DNA of 64,000 nt from contig OY723250.1 in the NCBI GenBank assembly GCA_963210315.1, positions 248,001 to 312,000 of the forward strand, in the 5' to 3' direction. Below the pieces are notes generated by a model. It saw nothing but the letters and a program-made list of their open reading frames with translations. It was not told the origin of the DNA and did no database searches. The position numbers were made by a program, and so were the translations under genes. Source of the stretch: Rhynchopus euleeides. Lineage: Eukaryota; Euglenozoa; Diplonemea; Diplonemida; Diplonemidae. The stretch's first letter is position 1; every line of letters begins with the position of its first letter. Positions 11,321-22,516 of the stretch are shown here, one piece after another.

Positions 11321-12201
11321 CAGGCTTGCTCCTAACATGGAATACGGAATACACTCTCCAAAATTTCTCGATTTTTTTCTAAGGATTTTTAGGAGGGGAA
11401 ATTTATTTTTTTCTAAGGATTTTCCTTAGGAAACTTTTTCCGAGGGGGGGGTGGGGATGAGTCCTCCAGACACCCGCCCCGTTTCTGTTTCTTCCCGGCA
11501 GCCAAAAAACCGGTGTTCTTTCCACTCAAGACCCAGATGTTCACTACCGTGGCCTCCGGCGGCTGGGGGGCTCCGCCCCCCAGACCCCCCTGTGGCTTGT
11601 GCCTGTCTTGTCACCAAGTCCTTACGCGTATGCCACTATGGCATGTCAAGAAGGGGTGTCGTTGGAAAAAACGGTCCCGAAACCCATTTTTTGCTTTCAT
11701 CCGGCAGCTGATGATGGCGGGATCACTGGCCACAGGAGAGATGAGCCGTGGACGCCGGATACCCCATCTAGCGAGTCGAACCAGTGGGAACTGTCAGGTG
11801 GCGCCGACCCTATAGGAGGTCATCAGGCCGCGCAACGCCTCATGCTGTTGAGGCAACCATCGCATGTATCGGTCGTATGCGCCTTACAGCACAATGAAAA
11901 CAGGGCGGTCATTGCCGACATTTTGTTTGGCCGAGGATGGCGAGCTACCGGACCTGGGGCTGCCAGTGGTGGTCTCGATCGAGGAGGCCTTCACCATGCA
12001 GTTCCGGTTGCGGCAGTCGTGCCGAAACGAGCGACCATGAGTGACTTGTGACAGAATTTTCCAAGGCAGCGCATTGCGTGAGGTTGTGGGACTGGCACAG
12101 GGAACTGCTGGGTCCGAAATCCAAGGCAAAAATCCTTAGAAAAAAGCAGGAATACATTTCCGGGATTTTGGCTATTTTTCAAGGAATACGGAGCAAGCCT
12201 G
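11321..12201. mobile_element. hAT-like non-autonomous element (8-bp TSD)
   Basis: Ends are CAGGCTTGCTCC and GGAGCAAGCCTG. GCTTGTCT is repeated exactly at 11313-11320 and 12202-12209. Inside both ends is an inverted TTTTTTCTAAGGATTTTT. The centre carries the module CACTACCGTGGCCTCC plus a GGGGGGCTCCGCCCCCC hairpin (11537-11592) that recurs in other hAT-like elements of this window. No transposase. Confidence 0.87.
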
Positions 12202-12634
12202 GCTTGTCTCCTCCGTTGATGAGGCGGCCCTCACACTATTCTGCACTTCTGAGCGAAGGCCCCAAGAGATATGCGAGTATTCGCTCACGGGGAGATCCAC
12301 ACTAGAGAACTATTTTTTTTCGATCGCGACCTGTGTTGTCAGCTTTTGCTTTGCTTATGGTTTTGTTTGCTTTGTTATAGGTGTACGAGAGAGGGAGATA
12401 GAGAGAGAGAGGGAGAGCGAGGAGATGACAAGGATGAAAAACACCAGTCACTCGGGGAGTGCAAACTTTGATGCGTGCCTAAGATGGTGCATGTATCACC
12501 ATTCGTGTGCGAGCCAGGTGAACGATTTTGATCGTGTTTATTTTACCACAGGCCACAGCGGAAAACATCCCATCAAATCCCGGATGAACCGCCATCTTTT
12601 TCTTTTAAGACTGGGAGGTCCTGCTGTTCAGTAA

Positions 12635-13040
12635 AAATCGTACTCCTTTCGCTTTATGATAGACACCCTGTCCAGCAACTGTGGAGGAACAGTTCCGGAC
12701 TACTTTTTGTTGAGCGCACACTTGCTGTCTCAAGGCTGTGTTAAGGCTGTGAAGCGGCATGAAGGTGCTAATCCAAAAGCTTCTATCGTACGATTTCCTT
12801 CGTTACTTCGCGACTTCGCTACGCTTCGTCGCTCGTAACTCGAAATCGTACTCCTTTCGCTTTATGATAGACACCCTGTCCAGCAATTGTGGGAGAACAG
12901 TTCCGGACTACTTTTTGTTGAGCGCACACTTGCTGTCTCAAGGCTGTGCTGAGGCCCTGTGAAGTGGCATGAGGTGCTAATCCAAAGCTTCAGTCGTACG
13001 ATTTTCTTCGTTACTTCGCGACTTCGTTACGCTTCGTCGC
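12635..13040 (+). repeat. Two tandem SINE-like copies
   Basis: Copy 2 (from 12635) and copy 3 (from 12843) of the repeat family first seen at 6238, with a period of 208 bp. Both contain ACACCCTGTCCAGCAA and end in CTTCGTTACTTCGCGACTTC. The tail of copy 3 is cut by the hAT-like element at 13041 and resumes after it at 13649 with TTCGTCGCTCGTAACT, exactly as copy 2 ends. Confidence 0.8.
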
Positions 13041-13648
13041 CAGGCATGTAGCTTGGGGGGTCCAGCTGGTCTCGAGACCAGCAGTTGCCTATGTTGCTGG
13101 TCTGGGGGAAAAAGAGAAAAAAAAGTATAAATCCGGGAAACCCCAGAATTATTTTTGGTGGGGGTGTTTTCCCTCACACCAGGCCGAAGATGTACCTGCA
13201 GCAGGCCCGAACCACGAGGGTTTCGGCTCCCGAGGACTGCTTCCCGCGCAGGACTGGGTTCCGACCTGATGTCGGAGAGATCCACGCCGTGTTCAGCCCG
13301 GAAGGAACAGATGTTCACTACCGTGGCCTCCGGCGGCTGGGGGGCTCCGCCCCCCAGACCCCCCTGTGGCTTGTGCTTGTCAATATGCGACTGTGGGTTT
13401 CTTCGCTACCGTCAAGTTTTCGTCAAAGTTCGGCGATTTCTTCCTATGCATACGTAGGAAAAGCACCAACACACCGTTTCGGCACCGGAGCGAAGACCCA
13501 CTGTGGCGCTGTGTACTCCGTGCCTCCGGACACGCTCCGGAGAACCCGGTGTTCGGTCAGGACAAGATTTTGGGCGAAGCGCCGGAAAATACCCCAGACC
13601 AGCAGAACCAGCAAAAATCTGAAAATCCAATTTCAAGCTACGTGCCTG
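13041..13648. mobile_element. hAT-like non-autonomous element inside a SINE-like repeat
   Basis: Ends are CAGGCATGTAGCTTG and CAAGCTACGTGCCTG. TTCGTCGC is duplicated at 13033-13040 and 13649-13656. The intact copy of the host repeat just upstream supplies the empty-site sequence, which confirms the insertion. It contains the same CACTACCGTGGCCTCC and GC-hairpin module (13314-13371) and a degenerate CTTCGCT...AGCGAAGACCC repeat at about 13392-13502. No transposase. Confidence 0.9.
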
Positions 13649-13656
13649 TTCGTCGC

Positions 13657-14741
13657 TCGTAACTAGTAATAATAAAAAAAGTCTTCCTGCGGATTGGCTC
13701 TGCCGAACTCCGTAAAAACCATAGCATCCAAATTGCAGGTCCTACCCGAGGCCCAGTGGGAGGCGACCCGGCCTGTGTCGTGACAATATGCTGAGTGGGG
13801 CAAAAGGAGTCTCGCCGGGTGACGGAAGAAACGCTGTTGTTCCCGCGTAACGTTTGTCTGTCTACAGTGCCTGCGTCGAGCTGGGAAGGGGGGAGAAGGG
13901 GGGGAGGGGGAGGAAGAGGGATCAGGGTGAATGGTAAAAAAATACCTCCCACCCCCCCCCCCTCCAGTGGGGGGGGGGTGGGGTGGGGTGGAATGGATGG
14001 ATGGATGGCAAATAAAAATGCCAAAAAAGAACCGGGAAAAGCGGAAAGAGCTGGATTGCCCCCCTCCCCCCCCCTCTCCATTCCCACCTGCCCCCCCCCC
14101 CCACGTCACACCCACATATGAAGGGCCTTCGCTCTGTGCCACTGTGTGTCAAATATTCTGAGCGAAAGCCGTATGACCTGTTTAATGACCAACAGCCTGC
14201 CTGCCGCATCGAACTTCTGAACCGCGCAGTTCCGTGCGAACTGCCAATCCGGATGCCTTTGGCAATCACAGGGGCACAGCTGAAACAGAATCCCTCACAG
14301 AGGATGTGGAGAGTGGGGCGGAGCGGCACCGAGTTAGGAATGACGGAGAAAAGAAGAGGCATGCACACACACACACACACTCACACTCTCCCCCCTCTGG
14401 GTAATGCCTCTTTTCTTCTGCCAGTCAAACAGAGCCAAGTTTGAAACCCAACAGCAGATAGACGGACGGTGTTCTTCCCCGCCACCAGTCGATCTGGCAG
14501 GGTCAGAAAGTATCCGGACACGTCGATTTCAAAGTCTGTCGGGTCGACAACCGACCAGCGCGCCTGGTAGAAATGGCCTGTCTGCCGCGGGGCTACACCA
14601 GAGAGTGGGGGTGGGAGGCCCGGGGGGGGTGGGGGGGTGGGGGAGGTGGGGGCAAAGAATTACAGAGGTTTGTGCTCGTCCCTCTGCCGTGCTCAGTGGG
14701 AGCACGCCACCGCAGATTTCTCTTGGTGTTGGAACAACGTG
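13657..14741. other. No gene recognised
   Basis: Includes poly(G)/poly(C) and (GGAT)n tracts at 13950-14110, a GGGCCTTCGCTC-type end at 14123, and a (CA)n tract near 14360. Open frames are short. Confidence 0.4.
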
Positions 14742-14767
14742 GGTGGGGTGGGGTGGGGTGGGGTGGG
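14742..14767 (+). repeat. (GGGGT)n tract abutting a transposon end
   Basis: Five or more GGGGT units end 15 bp before the left terminus of the 14782-18390 element. G-rich, potentially quadruplex-forming, and reminiscent of some ciliate telomere repeats, but too short to call telomeric. Confidence 0.6.
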
Positions 14768-14957
14768 GTTTTTTTCGCACTACACGGTGGGATCTTGTAA
14801 ATTTTACATGTAAAAATACTGATTTTTACATGTATTATACATGTATAATACTTGCATGTCAACTATTATACATGTATAATACATGTATATGCCTGAAATA
14901 TACATGTAAAATACATGTATATCAAGTAAAAATACATGTATAATAGTTGCATGTCAG

Positions 14958-15250
14958 CTGACTGACCAGGTTTTGACCAGGTCCAAATCTGACCAGGTCA
15001 TGACCAAATCTGACCTGGTCATGGCCAGATCTGACCTGGTCATGACCAGGTCATTTTCACCCATTTTAACCGGGGGAACATGCTGAGTGGCCAAGCAGGG
15101 GGAACAATTCGCATATTCCGGACTCTCTCCGGCTGTTCTGGAAAGTATGAGTCAAAAGGGTTCAACCATACCCCGAGTCGAGAAAGAAATCGAAGCTTGA
15201 ATCATGTTGGGCACAGGGGGAAAATGGTCAAGAATTGGCCGAAAACTACC
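14958..15250 (+). repeat. Left inverted arm of the 3.6-kb transposon
   Basis: Pairs with 18083-18375. The outer part is a run of GACCAGGTC palindromes, the inner part a unique sequence ending near AAGAATTGGCCGAAAACTAC. Confidence 0.85.
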
Positions 15251-15382
15251 AAAAAGGAATGAGGCCCCCCCCCCAGGTTCCCTGCCCACCTGGACGCACT
15301 CAAGTGCCGCACACCGGGTCCCTCCCCCCTTTTGCAAACTTCTTGTCACGTCACCACCAGCCCCTCAGAATCCCAAAAAAAA

Positions 15383-15985
15383 ATGTCGAAGAGGTCTGCA
15401 TCATCCCAGGCCACGCAGAAGGCGTCGAAGGCGGCCAAGGGTGGTGTGGAGGAGAAGGACGCAGAGCCCAACACCCTGCTCTCGTTCGTCAAGCTTTACA
15501 TTGTAAAGCGGAAGGGCGGCGAGCTGTTTCACAGCAGCCTCGCGTCGCTGTTCGAGAAGGTTGTCCCAGCCGAGGGGACGCGGGTGGAGTGTGCGGGTGG
15601 CAACCTCACCAAAGCCATCGCCACCCACTTTGGCACGGAGTGGGGCAGGAAGCTGACACGGAGCGAAGTGGCCGACAAGAAGAAGGCGAAGACGCTGCCC
15701 GCAGTCTACTCCATGCGTGTAGCTGGCAACTCCGACACCGTATTCATCGGAGTCGGCATGAAGCGCCTCACGAGCGCCGACAAGAACTCGTCCGAATACG
15801 AGGTGCTGAAGGAGGCGGGGTGCTCGGATGAGGTGCTGGGAGCCGACATGACCCACCACCTATTTTCCGCTTGTGATACTGTTGCACTCTTCGCTCGCCT
15901 TGCGCTCACTCGCCGACACTCCTTGATAGTACACATCATTCCCATGCAGGTTAAGTCCAATGACAGGCAAGAAGGGTTCCAATGA
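15383..15985 (+). CDS. Transposon ORF block 1, unknown protein
   Basis: About 200 residues from the first ATG of the frame. The N-terminus is Lys/Ser/Ala-rich (MSKRSASSQATQKASKAAKG), followed by a compact, well-mixed region of about 120 residues containing LLSFVKLYIVKRKGGELFHS and FIGVGMKRLTSADK. I do not recognise the fold; the layout would suit a small DNA-binding domain, which is inference. The 3' end is probably not the true protein end: CATGCAG at 15945-15951 looks like a splice acceptor, and a 22-bp direct duplication (15958-16001) ends this frame and opens the next. ATG of the next block overlaps this stop as ATGA. Confidence 0.5.
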   Translation: MSKRSASSQATQKASKAAKGGVEEKDAEPNTLLSFVKLYIVKRKGGELFHSSLASLFEKVVPAEGTRVECAGGNLTKAIATHFGTEWGRKLTRSEVADKKKAKTLPAVYSMRVAGNSDTVFIGVGMKRLTSADKNSSEYEVLKEAGCSDEVLGADMTHHLFSACDTVALFARLALTRRHSLIVHIIPMQVKSNDRQEGFQ

Positions 15986-16295
15986 CAGGCAAGAAGGGTT
16001 TGCCAAGTAATGCATCCCGACAGCGCGATAGGGTGATCGGTGAAGGCGTGCGCCAGTCAAGATTCGATGTGAATGTGTCACAGCGTGGACTGGCGAAAAT
16101 TTCGGCGACGGTGAATCGGCAGCTCGTGGCGGAAGGGCACAGCGCAGCAAGGCTGGAGCTCAGCCGCACTGCTGTGGCGAAACGGGAGCAGCATCTGCGC
16201 AAGACCGCAGAATCCCTGCTCGGAGAACTTCTTCCTGTTCTCCTTTATCTCCTCGCTTTCTTGCCACGCTCTTCCCTGAGCAACCTGCCTGCAAG
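15982..16295 (+). CDS. Transposon ORF block 2, probable internal exon
   Basis: An open block reading MTGKKGLPSNASRQRDRVIG onward, basic and Arg/Ala-rich over about 80 residues, then hydrophobic sequence likely to be intron. It lies in a different frame from blocks 1 and 3 and joins them in sequence order, which suits a spliced gene. Block boundaries are uncertain: the pyrimidine-rich run before CTGCAAG at 16289-16295 is a candidate acceptor for block 3. No family recognised. Confidence 0.35.
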
Positions 16296-17980
16296 CTGTC
16301 CCTGTGACATGTTTGATCATGCTCGACGGCTATACTCTGGGTAACTCGTTCAAGGGAAGAAACCACCGAGTGCGGCTCTCTGCCGCACTTCAATGTGGTC
16401 ATGTGGGGTGTGCACATCTGACTGTGACAGATGTGAAAAAACTTCCGTTTCACGATTACTTTACTTTCGTATTCCCCAAACAGCTTCAGAAAGTTCGCAG
16501 CAGCAAGATCACCGCACGTGAGAAGTGCTTTAGCATTCCTGTATCCCAAGTGGGAGGTGACCATGCAGAGCTGTGGTCACTGTTCACTGGACTCGGGGGA
16601 TCGGGCCACAGAAGTGCATTTTGCTCGACCCGCAGAGAGGATTGGGTTGCGATGTTGCACATGTGTCAACGGCTATCTGTTCAAGAAATGCATAACATGG
16701 GGTTTTCTTGCCCGCTAGCTTCATCTCTCTACTCCCCGTGTTATACAGTTACCCCAGCTCTCCACGACGTAAAAGGTCTGATTTGGCTGATCTTGAAGGT
16801 CCTCCCTGAGGGAAGGGCGCTCCTTGAGCGTGAGAAGATGAGTAACATGACTGGAACGCAGGCTCGTGAGATGCTCCGCCTGCTTGAAAAAAAAACAACA
16901 GGGCCTGCAAAGCTCCTCTGCTGGTGCGTGCAGTGCTTAACCTACTTCAGATATCAAGACATCAGTGTGCATTTTCATATTCGTGGAACTCATGCAAAAG
17001 AGTTTCTGTTCGCCATTTTGTCTTATCACCTGTTCGTGTTCTTGCTTGAATGGTTCCTTCCGAAGAGTTCATATCACCGAGGCGGTGCCTATGTCCACAG
17101 TGCAAGTCACTGGTTCGATCCTGAGGACTGCCACCTATTCGCTCTCTCTGACGAAGCGTTCGAGAGGGAGAATGGGGAGAGGAAAGCGCGGGCCAGGACA
17201 ACATCTGCTCGTTTCCGGGAGAGGGACCTGATGATGTTCGAGCTGGCAAACTATGCACCCGCACCAGTTTCGGCAACGACCCCGCAAGAATCTTCGTGTA
17301 CCCTCTTGCAATACAATGCCATATCGTTGTGCGGGGAGTGCATGACAGCGGGTCCCGTATGGATGAAAAACTTCGATTCGTTTCGGCACCGTCTCACGAC
17401 TCTCGGTCTAAGTAGTCGGGTAACCCCTGTCGGCCCGATCGATTCGCTCGGCAAGTGTTCCGATGGCTGGTTACTGACTGGCGATGCTGCCTGCAACAAA
17501 CCGCGTGGTCTCCGTATTTGCCTCTGCGACAAGCAGCCGCCGATCCACACCCAGGATGCGAAGGACGGCGTGTTAGGCAAGGCAGCACGGGCCTGTGAAG
17601 CCGATGACGACAACGAAGATCCCGAAGAAGAGGAAGAAGGGGAAGAGTGTGAAGAAGCGGAAGAAGATGAAGCCGAAGGAGGGGAAGACGACGACGACGA
17701 CGACGACGACGAACTAATGAACTGCGTCATATGCAACAAGACATTCGACAATGGGGGTGCACTGTTCGCACATTACGACGCAAAACACAGGGCTGGAAGC
17801 AACCTCCCTTGTACAATGTGTCAAACGCAGTGTCCGTTGTGTGGCCGTCGGGTGAAAAAAAATGGCTTGAGTCAGCACTTTTACGCCCAGCACAAGGGCA
17901 AACTGACCCCAACCCGCTGCCCGCTGTGCCTTGTGGAGGTACCAGCAGGAGGAATGAAGGAACACTGGGAGGATCACTAA
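16296..17980 (+). CDS. Transposon ORF block 3 with C2H2 zinc fingers
   Basis: About 558 residues; the first ATG in frame is at 16319, and the frame is open back to about 16280, so the 5' end is probably an acceptor. The first 420 residues contain several Cys/His pairs (QCGHVGCAHLTVTD near 31; CWCVQC near 208) and no DDE, HUH or recombinase signature that I can identify. Residues about 425-469 are an Asp/Glu run. The last 90 residues hold three C2H2 fingers: CVICNKTF..H....H, CPLCGRRV..H....H and CPLCLVEV..H...H, ending at the stop. Such fingers usually bind nucleic acid. As the largest protein of a long-TIR element it is the transposase candidate, by position only. Confidence 0.6.
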
Positions 17981-18082
17981 GCCCTCAGAAAGCTGCTGAT
18001 AATGAAGTTTCGTCGCCGACCTCTGCCCCCACCCTCCCCTACCCCGCCACCCCCCTGCCCCTCATCATCCCGCATCATATTT

Positions 18083-18375
18083 TATTGGTAATTTTGGCCA
18101 ATTCTTGACCATTTTCCCCCTGTGCCCAACATGATTCAAGCTTCGATTTCTTTCTCGGCTGGGGGTATGGTTGAACCCTTTTGACTCATACTTTCCAGAA
18201 CAGCCGGAGAGAGTCCGGAATATGCGAATTGTTCCCCCTGCTTGGCCACTCAGCATGTTCCCCCGGTTAAAATGGGTGAAAATGACCTGGTCATGACCAG
18301 GTCTGACCTGGTCAAGATTTGACCAGGTTTTGACCTGGTCAAGATTTGACCAGGTTTTGACCTGGTCAGGGTCTG
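18083..18375 (-). repeat. Right inverted arm of the 3.6-kb transposon
   Basis: Reverse complement of 14958-15250, including the GACCAGGTC palindrome series next to the CCACCGTGT terminus. Confidence 0.85.
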
Positions 18376-18746
18376 ACCAGGCCACCGTGTGGAGGAACTC
18401 GAAGAGCTGGGGGACCTGACACAATCCAGCAGTCTGCCAGCAGACGCTGGTTGTGCCACAGTGAGGTGCACGGACACTTCTGTTTTGAAATATGCCGAAC
18501 ACCACATAGCCTGCTTCATGGAAAGGGACGGGAGACGAGAGGGGGGGATGTGGATGGGCGTGTGGGTGGAGGGGAGGGGGGGGGGGGGTGTTGGTGGGGG
18601 TGGGGGGAGCGGGATAGCCGGTCGTTCTCGTCCAATTTTTGGACGATCTGAACGGCAATTTCTTTTTCTTTTGGCCCCCGTGGCTATTCTCTGACGGAGA
18701 CCCCCTCCAGGCGAGAGATTTCTTCACCCTCCGCATTCCGTCCGTA

Positions 18747-18912
18747 AACTGCCAGGTTGGCCGGATTTTGCCAGATTTGCCGGGCCCAGGCCCCTCTTGG
18801 CGAAACCGGCCGGCGCCGTCCGGGAGATCTGTCGGAACGGCCGGTGGCCGGCTTTACGGATTTGCCAGTCAAAATCAAAAATAGGATAAAATCCAGGCAG
18901 ATCCGGGCAGTT
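18747..18912. mobile_element. Small TA-flanked MITE
   Basis: Imperfect ends AACTGCCAGGTTGGCCGG and its degenerate inverse, flanked by TA on both sides. 166 bp, non-coding, GC-rich and palindromic. Confidence 0.5.
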
Positions 18913-20095
18913 TATTGAAACCTCACAGGAAATGCCCACCACTTCCTACACCACACAAACTGTGTGGCATTGGGCACAGTTTCCAGCGCTGTGGACACAA
19001 TTCTCAACACTGTACGGGAGGGGGTGGTGGTGGGTTCACTTCGATCTGAGAATCTGATGCAACACCGCATGGGTGAGGAGGCAGCTGCCTGCAGCCGCAT
19101 TGCGATACGCACGAACGGGGGTGTCCCACGAGAAACCATCCCCGACCGAACGCCGGACTGCTGATATGAAAGAAACAGAGAGAAGGGCCGAAGGGTATTT
19201 GTCGATCGCGAGAACACCCCTTGTGAGCACAACCCTCTATGAAGAAAGCCGGAACCCTTCGGCTTTATGGCAGGAACACCTCCTGCCCAGTAACTGTAAA
19301 ATACAGCAACCGGGCCACTATATGCAGCGCCCGTTTGCTGTTTCAAGGCCCTGTGAAATGGCCTGAAGGTGCTGACCCAGTTGTGCGATCTTCTTCATTA
19401 CTTCGCATTTTTTTTGCTGTGCCTCGTCGCGAAGTAACGAAATACGTAAAAAAAAGATGACAAGATCCGCTGTGGAATCATGAAGGCTATTTTCGCCCCC
19501 CCCCCCCCGGGGGGGGGGGGGGGAGTGAGGGCTTCTGAAGCGGGTGGGGGGGAGTCACAAGATCCAGAAGAAATGCAGAGAAAGTCTCCTTCATTCACCT
19601 CCGCCCCGAACCGCCAAATACTGATGATATTCAGCACGCCACACCAAGCACACGGCAATGCGACAAACAGTTGTTTCTGGTCATTTTTTTGCTTTTTTTC
19701 GTTTGAACAATTCCTTGGCGGAGCCTGCTAGCTGTCAGATCCCCCACACCTCTACACATAGCTCTCGGGAGATCATCAAGACAAGGAGACCGAGTCCCCC
19801 GTATGCCCATAGGTTCATAGGGCTTCGCCACGGGGGACAAGGGAAAATCCTGGGACGGATGCCATCACAAAATGGACCCCGTTTGCAGGAATTGGGGGGG
19901 GGGGGTATCCGCCATCGTGTTGTTTGGAAATAACGGCGTGTATTTTTTTTCCTCTCAAAAATAAGAGATGAAAGTGCACCCAATGCGCGCCATTTTTCCA
20001 CACCGCAGCGGAGCTCTTCTTGATTGAAAACCGCGGATACAAAAGGACCCCGCCACGCCGCCAGGATCAAGGGGGAGGGGGGCTGGCACCTACCA
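18913..20095. other. No gene recognised; diverged SINE-like copy inside
   Basis: Holds a diverged member of the SINE-like family at 19251-19440 (ACACCTCCTGCCCAGTAACT, TTTCAAGGCCCTGTG) and a C/G palindrome at 19497-19523. Frames are short. Confidence 0.45.
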
Positions 20096-20211
20096 CGGTG
20101 CGCTAGTGGTAGCAACCACCAGTGGAGTCGACAACTGACCACTTATCGAGTTTGAGGTTGTCGACTGGACTCGTTGAGGTCACTCGTACATAGCTAACTA
20201 GTGCACCGTGA
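20095..20211. repeat. Palindromic repeat with CACGGTGC ends
   Basis: Ends CACGGTGCGCTAGTGG and GCTAACTAGTGCACCGTG are inverted. Interior has GTCGACAACTGACCACTTATCG and a near-inverse. MITE-like; no clear TSD. Confidence 0.5.
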
Positions 20212-20469
20212 CCCCACCACTCATAACATGCGTGCAGGAGAACCGCCTTTGGCAATGCACACCCCTCCCCACCCTTGCCATTCAGAAATGCGCGGGCATC
20301 TCGACCACACTCCCTCCGACACCAACCTTTTTGGCTTTATGTGTAGCCGCTTCCACAACAGCACAGCCAAGGCGGGTGGCTTTACGGAACAGTCGGGTGG
20401 GTTTTTGGGTGCTTTTGGTGGGGGAAAAATGGGAGGGTGGTCGTCCCACCCGCCCTTTCAGCAGTCAGT

Positions 20470-20587
20470 GGGGGTCTTCGCTGGTCGTCATCCTTCGTCA
20501 ATCTTCGTCAATCTTCGTCAGTTTTCACCTATTTCAACTGGAAATGCACCAAAATGCACTGACGACCACCCTGTAGCGAAGACCCCC
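20470..20587. mobile_element. GGGGGTCTTCGCT MITE, copy 1
   Basis: 118 bp. Starts GGGGGTCTTCGCTGGTCGTC and ends GTAGCGAAGACCCCC. AGT is duplicated at 20467-20469 and 20588-20590. Interior has TTCGTCAATC repeats and GGAAATGCACCAAAATGCAC, also found near the left end of the 27787-31235 element, so this is a deletion derivative of that family. Confidence 0.85.
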
Positions 20588-20733
20588 AGTCTCGCCGTTC
20601 CGGAGCACCCTGCCACACCTGTGTGTACGCTGGTAGGGAAAGGAGGGCAAAAAAGCAAATTAGAGAAAAGGGAAGGCACAGGGGGGTGGATGAAGGGTGT
20701 CGATTTTGAACAGAAATCTCAGGAAATGTCAAA

Positions 20734-20827
20734 GGGCCTTCGCTCCGTGTCAAAGCGTGTCAGGGTGTTTGCAACCTATATATTGTGAGGCAGCTCAATC
20801 TTCTGCACTTTGTGGAGCGAAGGCCCC
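20734..20827 (+). repeat. GGGCCTTCGCTC repeat copy
   Basis: Starts GGGCCTTCGCTCCGTGTC and ends GGAGCGAAGGCCC. Shares CTTCTGCACTT near its right end with the other copies of this family. Confidence 0.65.
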
Positions 20828-22516
20828 CTTCGGGGGAGGGGGGGGGGCTTTTTTGGTTGTCGAGAGTGAATGGAAAAGCAAGTCTCCCAGCACCTTCTTG
20901 ATCCCCATCGGGGGGGGGGGGGGGGGGGACCCCATCCTGAGGCCCAACGATGAAAGTCGAAAGGCGCGATGCCAGTCAGACCCGTTTTCTTCTCCGGGGA
21001 AGTGCCATCCATTTTTGACACCCTTCGAGGTGGCCCGCTACCTCTCTCTTCGGCAGGCAGTAAGCGATCACCACCGCCTGTGACCTAGGCCAAATCTACC
21101 CTGTATTGCGGCAATATGCTGCGCGGCCTGTCTTCCGGCGAAGGAAGGCAGGGAACGGTATGAGGGGTGGGGGATACTGGGAAAACGTTGGTGCCAAAAG
21201 CCTAAAAGGCAGTGGCGTGGGTGTGGGGAGTCTGGTTGTGCAGAGAGGTGTGGAAGGGGAGGGGAGGTGGACCCATCCGCGTTGATAGGTTCGTGTGTGA
21301 TCTGAAAAAAAAACAAAAACTGGTCTCCTGGGGGGGGCGGGGGGGCAGAATGCAACACCGATTTGCAAAGAAGCGAGGCGAGGGGATGGCTCGAGATGCA
21401 CTAGCGAGAAACGGACTTTGGAGTCTGCATTCTCTGTTCCATGGCACAGACCCCACCCCCGCAAACAAGGCACGCGGCCGTGCCGTGGGTTTGGGGCGGT
21501 GCCCCCACACCGCCTCACCACCCTCTGCCCTCTTTGCAAGTAGTATAATAAGGTTTGCTTTCAGACGGAGGCCAGGATACATCGCACCAACAACATCGCT
21601 ACCTCGATGGCCCGAATCCCCCCCTTCCGCAGTTTTGTGGTGCAGTGCAGTGCATGGTGCAGCCTGTCAAGTCTCCGCAAGCATTTCCCCCCCTCCAAAG
21701 GAGGGCTTTGCCTCCGCTGAACTGTGACAGCCTGCAACACGCACGTTAACCTTGTCGGCGGAGGTGGCACCGAGCGAGCTCTGAGGACATCCGCCACACA
21801 GGAAGCTTTGTTTGGGAGCGCCAGGAGGAGAAGAACTGGGGGGCATTCATTGGCTGCAAGAACCCCCACACCTGCTGCGTGGTGATCTGCAAGGAGTTGT
21901 GCTGGCACATCTGGGGACGTCGATCGGACAGGTTCTCCAGCCGAATCGTGGAGAAGTTGACAAGCTGATGTGCAATACCGTCTTCCTTTTACATTACAGT
22001 GTGTCTCGCACTGAAAATGTTGCCTATTTTTCGCGATCTGTGCTGTTCGCTTTTTGATATTCTGCTTGTTTACGATTACAGCAGGGTATGGTGTGATGTC
22101 GCCCCCTGCATACCTTGCCACCCTCTCTTTTGATAACAAAAGGCGGCACAGGACGCAGCAGCTGGACACTTTCCGAGCGAATGAGGGCTCCGAAAAGAAA
22201 AACTCCGGGAGTGGCTCTGTGTGGTGACCACGTTTTGAGATCCTGCGCGGATCATAGCCCGCCCCCGGAGTGGCTCTGTGTGTATGCTGGATGTACTGCC
22301 TGAGTTTCGCACGACAGAAAGAAGTCCCTCGTCAGGCCTTCAAAGCGTTGAAAACACTTTGGACACAAGCTCCCGGAGAGCGTGCAACACGATATCCAAG
22401 CAGGTCAAGTCTGGGTGGGGGTTTCGTCGGGTGAATTCTGACGTATCTTCAGAAGGGTTAAAAAGAAGCACTGGGGTAATCAGGCTGGGGAAAAAAAACA
22501 ACAAATCACACCCGAT
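20828..22516. other. No gene recognised
   Basis: Poly(G) at 20911-20929. Open frames on both strands between 21068 and 22169 show no domain I recognise; the minus-strand one at 21561-22169 (202 residues) is the longest. Confidence 0.4.

Larger units (their letters stand above)
14782..18390 (+). mobile_element. Long-TIR DNA transposon with zinc-finger ORF
   Basis: Ends are ACACGGTGG (14782) and CCACCGTGT (18390). Inverted arms of about 300 bp (14958-15250 and 18083-18375) share CTGACCAGGTCATGACCAGG-type subterminal repeats, CATGCTGAGTGGCCAAGCAG and a further 150 bp nearly without mismatch. The left arm is preceded by a TACATGTA-rich stretch (14800-14957) not mirrored on the right, possibly a later insertion. 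The interior carries three consecutive coding blocks on the plus strand. A 171-bp deletion relative lies at 51210-51380. No TSD is visible. The superfamily is not recognised; near-identity of the arms suggests recent activity. Confidence 0.75.

Noticed and set aside
14742-14767. Telomeric repeat
   Set aside because: Only about five GGGGT units, internal and beside a transposon end; more likely a simple repeat.
17100-17130. GGTTCGATCC as a tRNA T-arm
   Set aside because: Lies in the zinc-finger ORF with no matching acceptor, D or anticodon stems.
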